Program-made: the position numbers and the translations under genes
Origin: an uncultured Eubacterium sp.
Lineage (GTDB): Bacteria > Bacillota > Clostridia > Lachnospirales > Lachnospiraceae
Assembly (NCBI GenBank): GCA_946611445.1
Contig: CAMODP010000113.1
Location: 1 to 5,975, forward strand
Reading direction: 5' to 3'
Length of the DNA: 5,975 bases
Part shown: positions 1-4,863 of the stretch, piece after piece
Layout of the letters: each line of letters opens with the position of its first letter
How positions within the stretch are numbered: the first letter of the stretch is position 1
Notes under the pieces: generated by a model
What the model was told of the DNA's origin: nothing
What the model saw: only the letters and a program-made list of their open reading frames with translations
The model's database searches: none

Positions 1-543
1 CTGCCGGAGGAAGGCGTGCCAGTCTCTGACGAAGTCCTCATAGGCTTCCAGGTCCGGTATTTCCAGCCAGTCCCGCAGCCGCACGGGATAGCGGTTCTGC
101 CGGCTGCACTCATCCTTCTGCAGGATATAGCGGAAAGAATCGCCCTCGTAATAGCGGCCCATGGGGAACAGCCTGCACAGGCCTGGCCGCCAGGCGTGAA
201 TCAGGCAGCGGCCCTCTTCCGAGAGAAATGCGCAGTGATCATCGGAAAAGTCTTCTTCCGAGACGCCCTTCGCATCCTCAGCACCGTGGTGCTGCATCAG
301 GTTCGGCAGGATCAGGCCGTCGACCAGGCGGATCTCGATCTCTTTTTCTATCATATCCGTGAAGGACTTCCCGGTGCCCTGTGAGAGCATATACATGTCC
401 CAGGGATCCAGAATAATGGTATCCGCCGTCTGCCTGCAGCAGTCCGAGCAGCCGGCGCAGTCATGACAGCCGGTCATGACCATGTCATCCGGGGAATAGA
501 AATTGCCGTCATAGATATCTTCAAGTACCTGATCGCGAAGCAT
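1..543 (-). CDS. YkgJ/UPF0153-type cysteine-cluster protein, 3' end outside window
   Basis: The minus-strand frame is open from ATG at 543-541 to the left edge: 181 codons and no stop, so the C-terminus is missing. A strong Shine-Dalgarno (AAGGAGGG, complement of 549-556) lies 5 nt before the ATG. The N-terminal part carries Cys26-x2-Cys29-x2-Cys32-x2-Cys35-Cys36, matching the CxxCxxCC signature of the YkgJ/UPF0153 family (Pfam PF03692 type). A second set follows: Cys104, Cys113 and the typical RPGLCRLFP block with Cys123, then Cys146. Proteins of this family are predicted to bind zinc or an Fe-S cluster. Their biochemical role is not settled, so I give no pathway. No signal peptide or membrane segment is visible, so it is probably cytoplasmic. 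It is divergent from the SGNH gene, with the palindromic element between them. Family assignment is firm; function is unknown. Confidence 0.88.
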   Translation of the reverse strand, partial: MLRDQVLEDIYDGNFYSPDDMVMTGCHDCAGCSDCCRQTADTIILDPWDMYMLSQGTGKSFTDMIEKEIEIRLVDGLILPNLMQHHGAEDAKGVSEEDFSDDHCAFLSEEGRCLIHAWRPGLCRLFPMGRYYEGDSFRYILQKDECSRQNRYPVRLRDWLEIPDLEAYEDFVRDWHAFLRQ

Positions 544-578
544 GAAAACCCTCCTTTTAGCGGGTGAATTATTGATAT

Positions 579-584
579 ATTTGA
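579..584. repeat. Left copy of 6-bp direct repeat (putative target-site duplication)
   Basis: ATTTGA abuts the first base of the palindromic element and is repeated exactly at its other end. The bases beyond the repeats do not match (T578 versus C719; G585 versus A726), so the duplication is exactly 6 bp. Confidence 0.7.
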
Positions 585-719
585 GGTAACTATTCAGATA
601 GCCCGCAGCACTCCGCTGCTGAGGGCGTAAGAACATGATTCAGGAGTGCGCAAATCCCTCGCCGAAGGCGATTTCGAATGGATTTGCGCGGTAACATTCA
701 GCGTAGCTGAATAGTTACC
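585..719. mobile_element. MITE-like palindromic element, 135 bp, no coding capacity
   Basis: The ends are a perfect 13-bp inverted repeat: GGTAACTATTCAG at 585-597 and CTGAATAGTTACC at 707-719. ATTTGA directly abuts both sides (579-584 and 720-725), as a target-site duplication would. The interior has further inverted repeats: GCAGC/GCTGC (605-609/615-619), GCACTCC/GGAGTGC (608-614/643-649), GCGCAAATCC/GGATTTGCGC (648-657/680-689) enclosing TCGCC-GAA-GGCGA (659-671), and a terminal hairpin at 690-719. There is no transposase and no credible ORF inside. It is probably a non-autonomous element mobilised in trans; a REP/BIME-like repeat is the alternative. The boundaries and repeats are seen directly; mobility and copy number are inferred. 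Confidence 0.75.
690..719. repeat. Strong hairpin at the right end of the element
   Basis: GGTAAC-ATTCAGC (690-702) pairs with GCTGAAT-A-GTTACC (706-719) around a GTA loop, giving 13 base pairs with one bulged A (713). The left arm is almost a direct copy of the element's own left terminus, lacking one T. The same right-end bases can therefore pair either locally or with 585-597. No T-run follows, so it is not an intrinsic terminator for the plus strand. Confidence 0.7.
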
Positions 720-725
720 ATTTGA
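720..725. repeat. Right copy of 6-bp direct repeat (putative target-site duplication)
   Basis: ATTTGA immediately follows the last base of the element and matches 579-584. It lies 32 nt before the SGNH hydrolase start codon and contains a TTG (722) in frame with that gene. That TTG has no ribosome binding site. Confidence 0.7.
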
Positions 726-746
726 AAAGTATACCACAGAAAACCT

Positions 747-750
747 GGAG
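747..750 (+). promoter_or_regulatory. Ribosome binding site fixing the SGNH hydrolase start
   Basis: GGAG (in TGGAGTGAG) lies 7 nt before ATG 758. The only longer in-frame start, TTG at 722, sits on the element's flanking repeat with the hairpin directly upstream and no Shine-Dalgarno, so ATG 758 is preferred. Confidence 0.7.
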
Positions 751-757
751 TGAGAAT

Positions 758-1642
758 ATGGCGGACAGCGGGCGGAACAGCATAAAACAGCGCTTTTGCA
801 GGATACTGTTGAAGACGGTGTCCGTATTGCCGGCACTCTGCGTGTGCGCAGGAATCGCCGGTGCGGATCCCCTGGTACTGAAAGGAACGGAGAAAGGCGT
901 TTATGCAGAGACCTCCGGCAGCGTGAAGGCGGAAAGCGCGGGACCACTGATTCTGAAAATGCCGTTCCGATTCTCACCTCTCTGTCGGAGCAGTGAAGAG
1001 ATCGCCCGGAATGCCGCGCGGGGCATCCGGACCGCGGAAGAATACCTGGAACTGATGGCAGAGGAGGAGACGGAAGCGCCGGCACCTGTGACGGGCGGCG
1101 AGAGTGTCACCTGGATCGGAGATTCCTATTCCGTGATGGCGGAAGGCGTGATTGAACAGATGCTTCCCGGCGTGGATCTGTACGCCGCGTATTCCAAGCA
1201 CACGCAGATGGATGCCCAGGAGGGATACGGCGGTTCGTCCGGCCTGTCCATTCTGCAGAGTCTTGCAGAAGAAGGAAAACTCCGTGCCAACCTGGTCTTT
1301 GCGCTCGGAACGAATGATCCGATTCCTTCTGTCGGCACATATGCGTCCTATCTGGACGCTGTCATGGAAATAGCGGGAGAGGACAGGACGGTTGTCTTTG
1401 TCACGCCGTTTACGATGGAAGCCGCCTATGGGAACGTGAACTACGACTGCGAGATCGAGGCCATGCGGCAGGCTGCCGCGTACTACCCGAACGCGAGAGT
1501 CGCGGACTGGGCAGACTTCTGCCAGCCCTTCCTCGATCAGTTCTTTACGTGGGACACGATACATCCCGTGGGGCCGGACGGCATCGAGTGCTGGACAGAC
1601 CTGATCGTACAGCAGCTGGAGCAGGCATGGGTTTCTGCATGA
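758..1642 (+). CDS. Secreted SGNH/GDSL-type hydrolase (esterase or O-acyl-transfer type)
   Basis: Encodes 294 residues from ATG 758. A basic N-terminus and hydrophobic stretch (about residues 12-36) end in AGIAGA-D, a plausible signal peptidase I site after Ala36; an uncleaved anchor is the alternative. A poorly conserved stretch with an acidic, Pro-containing linker (about 95-115) precedes the catalytic domain. Block I is WIGDSYS, with nucleophile Ser123 in Gly121-Asp122-Ser123. DAQEG (152-156) lies where family block II is expected. GTND (184-187) is block III, with Asn186 as oxyanion residue. DTIHP supplies Asp266 and His269. This block layout resembles the C-terminal SGNH domain of OatA-type O-acetyltransferases, but no membrane acyltransferase domain is attached. 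An extracytoplasmic esterase acting on cell-wall or carbohydrate O-acyl groups is likely; the substrate is unknown. No terminator follows before the tRNA promoter, so read-through to the tRNA terminator is possible. Confidence 0.88.
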   Translation: MADSGRNSIKQRFCRILLKTVSVLPALCVCAGIAGADPLVLKGTEKGVYAETSGSVKAESAGPLILKMPFRFSPLCRSSEEIARNAARGIRTAEEYLELMAEEETEAPAPVTGGESVTWIGDSYSVMAEGVIEQMLPGVDLYAAYSKHTQMDAQEGYGGSSGLSILQSLAEEGKLRANLVFALGTNDPIPSVGTYASYLDAVMEIAGEDRTVVFVTPFTMEAAYGNVNYDCEIEAMRQAAAYYPNARVADWADFCQPFLDQFFTWDTIHPVGPDGIECWTDLIVQQLEQAWVSA

Positions 1643-1671
1643 AAAAGACATGGGCTTTTGCATGAAAAAAA
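1626..1671 (+). repeat. Imperfect 23-bp tandem duplication across the SGNH stop codon
   Basis: Unit 1 (1626-1648) and unit 2 (1649-1671) share CATGGG, TT and TGCATGAAAAA blocks and match at 20 of 23 positions. Unit 1 contains the stop TGA (1640-1642) and the C-terminal codons TGG GTT TCT GCA. Unit 2 repeats this as TGG GCT TTT GCA TGA, now untranslated. AAAAG/CTTTT and CATG/CATG within it can form a modest hairpin, but A residues follow rather than T, so I do not call a terminator. Confidence 0.75.
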
Positions 1672-1674
1672 CAG

Positions 1675-1703
1675 TTGACGGAACAGCAATCAAATGATAC
1701 AAT
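1675..1703 (+). promoter_or_regulatory. Sigma-A promoter for the tRNA-Leu gene
   Basis: The -35 hexamer TTGACG (1675-1680) is separated by exactly 17 nt from the -10 hexamer TACAAT (1698-1703). A TGA immediately before the -10 adds an extended -10 TGn motif. Transcription should begin near 1710, leaving a leader of about 23 nt to be removed by RNase P before the tRNA at 1733. Both hexamers differ from consensus by one base. This is the clearest promoter in the window. Confidence 0.85.
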
Positions 1704-1732
1704 TCACTTTGTTGCCGGATACGGTGACAAAT

Positions 1733-1816
1733 GCGGAAGTGTCGGAACTGGCAGACGAGCAAGACTAAGGATCTTGTGACCGCAAGGTCGTGTGGGTTCA
1801 AGTCCCATCTTCCGCA
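1733..1816 (+). tRNA. tRNA-Leu, anticodon AAG
   Basis: A class II (long variable arm) tRNA of 84 nt. Acceptor stem: GCGGAAG (1733-1739) with CTTCCGC (1809-1815), discriminator A1816, no encoded CCA. D-stem: TCG/CGA around a leucine-type GAACTGGCAGA loop. Anticodon stem: CAAGA (1760-1764)/TCTTG (1772-1776) closes the 7-nt loop CTAAGGA, placing anticodon AAG at 1767-1769, which reads CUU. Variable arm: GACC-GCAA-GGTC (1778-1789). T-arm: GTGGG/CCCAT around TTCAAGT (1797-1803). Discriminator A and the long arm fit leucine identity. A34 is unusual in bacteria: if deaminated to inosine by TadA it would read CUU, CUC and CUA. It is transcribed alone from its own promoter and terminator. Confidence 0.95.
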
Positions 1817-1834
1817 TTCATACATTATAAGATA

Positions 1835-1864
1835 CCGCCTGATTTCACGTCAGGCGGCTTTTTT
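1835..1864 (+). terminator. Rho-independent terminator after tRNA-Leu
   Basis: A perfect 8-bp stem, CCGCCTGA (1835-1842) with TCAGGCGG (1850-1857), has a 7-nt loop and is followed by C and six T residues (1859-1864). It starts 18 nt after the tRNA. It would also stop any read-through from the SGNH gene and insulate the dgt operon. Confidence 0.92.
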
Positions 1865-1910
1865 GTATTTAGTATTACTTATAAAAAAGGAAAAGGCACA
1901 TTATTTGCGG

Positions 1911-1983
1911 TATAATAAATATGAGGAATTTTGATGTTTGATACACTGTGCGTGATGCATTTCACGGCGTGAACAGGAAGGGG
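1911..1983 (+). promoter_or_regulatory. Probable dgt operon -10 element and leader region
   Basis: A perfect -10 hexamer TATAAT (1911-1916) lies 77 nt upstream of the dgt start, but I see no good -35 at 16-18 nt spacing and no TGn extension, so strength is uncertain. A start near 1923 would give a leader of about 70 nt. That leader holds a possible 12-codon ORF (ATG 1934, stop 1970-1972) with GAGGA at 1923-1927, overlapping small inverted repeats (CGTGA 1951-1955/TCACG 1962-1966; TTCACG-G-CGTGAA 1961-1973), and the dgt Shine-Dalgarno AGGAAGGGG at 1975-1983. The hexamer and repeats are seen; promoter activity is inferred. Confidence 0.5.
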
Positions 1984-1993
1984 CGATGCTGTC

Positions 1994-3001
1994 ATGACGA
2001 TCCGCGAGATCATTGAACAGAATGAACGCAGCTATCTGAGCCCCTTTGCAGCCTGCAGCGCTGATACGGCCGGACGGGACAGGCCGGTATCGCAGGACGA
2101 TGTCCGCACGGAGTATATGCGGGACAGGGACAGAATCCTGCACTGCAAGGCGTTCCGGCGTCTCAAGGACAAAACGCAGGTGTTTCTCTCTCCGCAGGGA
2201 GATCACTATCGGACGCGGCTGATGCATACGCTGGAGGTCTCCCAGATCGCGCGTACCTGCGCCAAGGCGCTTCGGCTGAATGAAGACCTGGTGGAGGCCG
2301 TGGCGCTGGGACATGACCTGGGCCACACACCCTTCGGTCACGCGGGGGAGCGGGCGCTGGACAAGCTGTGCCCCTCCGGATTCCGTCACTATCAGCAGAG
2401 CCTGCGCGTGGTGGAAATCCTGGAGAACGAGGGACGGGGACTGAACCTGACCAGAGAGGTGCGGGACGGCATTCTGAACCATCAGATGAAGACGATCCCT
2501 TCGACGCTGGAAGGGCGGGTGGTCCGGCTCTGCGACAAGATCGCCTATATCCACCATGACATGGATGACGCGCAGAGGGCCGGCATCATCCGGGAGGAAG
2601 ACATTCCCGAGCCGCTGCGCGCCGTGCTGGGGGATACGAATAAAGAAATACTGAACACGCTGATCATGGACCTGATCTCATCCAGCCGGGACAGAGATGA
2701 CATCTGCCAGTCCGATGAAGTCAGGGACGCGATGATGGAGCTGCGGCGGTATATGTTCGCGCATGTCTACACAAATCCTGTGGCAAAACACGAAGAGATC
2801 AAGGTAGACCGGATCATCAGCGCCCTGTACAGCTATCTGTCGGAGCATCCGGACGAGCTGTCCGGGGAGTTCCGCGGCATGCTGAACGCGGGAGAGCAGA
2901 AGGAACGTGTCGTGTGCGATTATATTTCCGGCATGACAGACCAGTACTGCATTCACAGATTTGAGGAGATCTATGTGCCGAAGTCCTGGGATGTCCTGTG
3001 A
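1994..3001 (+). CDS. dgt: dGTPase-like deoxynucleoside triphosphate triphosphohydrolase (HD domain)
   Basis: Encodes 335 residues, normal for the short Dgt-like subfamily found in Firmicutes. The family splits dNTPs into deoxynucleoside and tripolyphosphate, limiting the dNTP pool; paralogues differ in substrate range, so dGTP specificity is not assured. The N-terminal segment includes YMRDRDRILHCKAFRRLKDK (41-60), typical of the family. HD metal-site residues are His78 (in RTRLMHTLEVSQIAR), His107-Asp108 (in GHDLGHTPFGH, 106-116) and Asp181 (LCDKIAY). FRHYQQSLRVVE (130-141) matches the family's HNEQS-type block, but with Tyr133 where I expect Asn. The C-terminal half is helical with no second domain. 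ATG 1994 follows AGGAAGGGG by 10 nt, and an in-frame stop at 1970-1972 excludes a longer start. It is first in the operon, 43 nt before dnaG; the pairing suggests coupling of dNTP supply with replication. Confidence 0.93.
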   Translation: MTIREIIEQNERSYLSPFAACSADTAGRDRPVSQDDVRTEYMRDRDRILHCKAFRRLKDKTQVFLSPQGDHYRTRLMHTLEVSQIARTCAKALRLNEDLVEAVALGHDLGHTPFGHAGERALDKLCPSGFRHYQQSLRVVEILENEGRGLNLTREVRDGILNHQMKTIPSTLEGRVVRLCDKIAYIHHDMDDAQRAGIIREEDIPEPLRAVLGDTNKEILNTLIMDLISSSRDRDDICQSDEVRDAMMELRRYMFAHVYTNPVAKHEEIKVDRIISALYSYLSEHPDELSGEFRGMLNAGEQKERVVCDYISGMTDQYCIHRFEEIYVPKSWDVL

Positions 3002-3044
3002 GGGAAGCACGCAAGACGGCGGCAGCAGGATGGAGGCGTGAAAC

Positions 3045-4826
3045 ATGCGGTACAGCGATGAGATTATAGAGGAGGTTCGCGCGAGGAATGATATTGTAGA
3101 TGTCATTTCCCCTTACGTGAAGCTCACGCGGCGGGGCAGCTCCTATTTCGGCCTCTGCCCGTTTCACAATGAGAAGACCGGCTCTTTTTCCGTGAGTCCG
3201 GGCAAACAGATGTATTACTGCTTCGGCTGCGGCGCCGGTGGAAATGTGATCACCTTCCTCATGCAGTATGAGAACTATACCTTTCAGGAAGCGCTGAAGG
3301 TGCTGGCGGAGCGGGCCGGCGTAAAGCTTCCGGAGGATGTGAACTCACGGGAGGCCAGAGAAGAGGCTGACCGCCGCTCGCTGCTTCTGGAGGTGAACCG
3401 CCTGGCGGCAAAGTACTACGTCGGGAAGCTGCGCAGTCCTTCCGGGACAAGGGCCATGGAATATCTCCGGGGCAGGGGGCTGTCGGATGAGACGATACTG
3501 AAATTCGGACTCGGATACGCCGACCGGTACAGCAATGACCTCTATCAGTTCATGAAGCAGAAGGGGTACGCGGATGACCTGCTCATGGATTCGGGACTCT
3601 TCCTGTTCGATGAGAAGCGGGGCCCTTCAGACAAATTCTGGAACAGGGTCATGTATCCCATCATGGACGCGAACAGCCGCGTGATCGGTTTCGGCGGCCG
3701 CGTGATGGGAGACGGAAAGCCAAAGTACCTGAATTCTCCCGAGACCAGGATATTTGACAAGAGCCGCAATCTGTACGGGCTGCACGCCGCGCGCCGCAGC
3801 CGGCGGAAAAACCTCATCATCTGTGAGGGGTATATGGATGTGATCTCCATGCACCAGGCAGGCTATACCAATGCGGTGGCCTCTCTCGGAACCGCGCTGA
3901 CCTCACAGCAGTGTTCCCTGCTGGGCAGGTTTACCAGAGAAGTCCTGGTCATATACGATATGGATGACGCCGGTGTGCGCGCAGCCCTGCGGGCGATTCC
4001 CATGCTGCGGGAGGCAGGTCTGTCGGCGAAGGTGGTGGATCTCAGGCCGCACAAGGATCCGGATGAGTTCATCCGCAGCAAGGGGACGGAGGCCTTTGAG
4101 GAGAGGCTGGAAAAAGCCGAAAACAGCTTCCTGTTTTCCGTGCGGATGAGCGAGCGGGATTTTGACCTGCAGGATCCGCAGGGAAAAACAGATTTCCTGC
4201 ACGAAACGGCTGCCAGGCTGGCCGATATCAGCGATGAGATCGAGCGCAACAGCTATACGGAAGCGATTGCCAGAAGGTATCGGATCGACCGTGAAGTGCT
4301 GACGCGGCAGATCGGCAGACAGGCCATGAAGGGGACCGGACAGCGGCTCCGGCAGCAGCCGCGTCAGGCATCTCCCCCGAAGATGCGGCGGGACAGCGCA
4401 GAGGAAAAATCACAGAAGCTGATGCTGACCTGGCTGACGGATATGCCGGAGCTGATACCTGCGCTCCGGGATTACCTGTCGCCGTCCGATTTTACAACGC
4501 CGCTGTACAGGGAGGCCGCGGAGCTGATCTGGGCACAGGCTGCATCCGGACAGGTCAGCCCGGCCGCAGTGATCAATCATTTCACTGACGGCGAGGTCCA
4601 GACAAAGGTCGCGGAGCTGTTCAACACCAATATGGATCTGGGCTCTGACGAGGACAGAAAAAAGGCGCTGACAGACATCCTGCTCCGCATGAAGCGGAAC
4701 AGCCTGGACGCGCAGGCAGCCGCGCTGGATCCTGCGGATATGCAGGGTATGCTCCGCCTCGCGGAGGAAAAAAAGAAACTGGAAAAACTGCGGGAGACGG
4801 GTCTCCCGACGGATCTATTTGCATAG
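3045..4826 (+). CDS. dnaG: DNA primase
   Basis: Encodes 593 residues, full length for bacterial DnaG, which makes RNA primers at the replication fork in partnership with the DnaB-type helicase. The N-terminal CHC2 zinc-binding domain (about 1-100) has ligands Cys38, His41, Cys59 and Cys62 in CPFH and CFGC. The RNA polymerase core follows, with the basic region including [20 protein letters not shown] (215-234) and FDKSRNLYG (237-245). The TOPRIM part has catalytic Glu261 in EGYMD and Asp305-x-Asp307 in YDMDDAG, plus DPDEFI (338-343). Most DnaG proteins I recall have Gly or Ser where Met306 lies; the acidic residues are intact. A Gln/Arg/Pro-rich linker (about 430-450) leads to the helical helicase-interaction domain (about 452-593). 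GGAGG (3032-3036) sits 8 nt before ATG 3045; the nearest upstream in-frame ATG (3030) is stopped after three codons. It lies between dgt and rpoD in one operon. Confidence 0.98.
   Translation: MRYSDEIIEEVRARNDIVDVISPYVKLTRRGSSYFGLCPFHNEKTGSFSVSPGKQMYYCFGCGAGGNVITFLMQYENYTFQEALKVLAERAGVKLPEDVNSREAREEADRRSLLLEVNRLAAKYYVGKLRSPSGTRAMEYLRGRGLSDETILKFGLGYADRYSNDLYQFMKQKGYADDLLMDSGLFLFDEKRGPSDKFWNRVMYPIMDANSRVIGFGGRVMGDGKPKYLNSPETRIFDKSRNLYGLHAARRSRRKNLIICEGYMDVISMHQAGYTNAVASLGTALTSQQCSLLGRFTREVLVIYDMDDAGVRAALRAIPMLREAGLSAKVVDLRPHKDPDEFIRSKGTEAFEERLEKAENSFLFSVRMSERDFDLQDPQGKTDFLHETAARLADISDEIERNSYTEAIARRYRIDREVLTRQIGRQAMKGTGQRLRQQPRQASPPKMRRDSAEEKSQKLMLTWLTDMPELIPALRDYLSPSDFTTPLYREAAELIWAQAASGQVSPAAVINHFTDGEVQTKVAELFNTNMDLGSDEDRKKALTDILLRMKRNSLDAQAAALDPADMQGMLRLAEEKKKLEKLRETGLPTDLFA
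4791..4808 (+). other. Strong stem-loop inside the 3' end of dnaG
   Basis: CGGGAGAC (4791-4798) and GTCTCCCG (4801-4808) are perfect inverted repeats around GG. In RNA this gives about 7 GC-rich pairs closed by a CGGG loop. It covers dnaG codons 583-588, 18 nt before the dnaG stop ends and about 38 nt before the rpoD Shine-Dalgarno. There is no T-run, so it is not a terminator. It may shield a processed mRNA end or pause polymerase; this role is inferred. Confidence 0.55.
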
Positions 4827-4863
4827 AGCGGAAACAGAGCATTTAGAAGGGGTGGAAACGCGA

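Noticed and set aside
722..757. TTG at 722 as the SGNH hydrolase start (12 residues longer)
   Set aside because: No Shine-Dalgarno; the upstream bases are the element's hairpin. ATG 758 has GGAG at 7-nt spacing and leaves a standard signal peptide N-terminus.
812..868. Lipoprotein signal in the SGNH protein (Cys28 or Cys30 as lipid site)
   Set aside because: The residues before each Cys (P-A-L, L-C-V) do not fit a lipobox; the A-G-A/D site fits signal peptidase I better.
594..1085. Minus-strand open frame (163 codons) starting in the SGNH gene and ending in the palindromic element
   Set aside because: Low-complexity Ser/Pro/Arg-rich composition, no ribosome binding site I can see, and it spans the insertion boundary. 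It does not explain the element as coding.
1639..1671. Hairpin after the SGNH gene as an intrinsic terminator
   Set aside because: The stem is AT-rich with a mismatch and is followed by A residues, not T residues, on the transcribed strand.
974..1825. Long minus-strand open frame (283 codons) opposite the SGNH gene and tRNA-Leu
   Set aside because: It runs through a well-formed tRNA, its promoter and the real SGNH gene with clear catalytic motifs; the translation shows no family resemblance. It is an antisense shadow.
1816..1834. Integration (att) site at the tRNA-Leu 3' end
   Set aside because: I see no direct repeat of the tRNA 3' end elsewhere in the window and no integrase; the terminator follows normally.
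1986..1997. Three-codon mini-ORF (ATG CTG TCA TGA) overlapping the dgt start
   Set aside because: It lies only 2 nt from the Shine-Dalgarno, too close for efficient initiation; the dgt ATG has better spacing.
1901..2557. Minus-strand open frame (218 codons) opposite dgt
   Set aside because: It overlaps a gene with full HD-domain motifs and has no recognisable features of its own.
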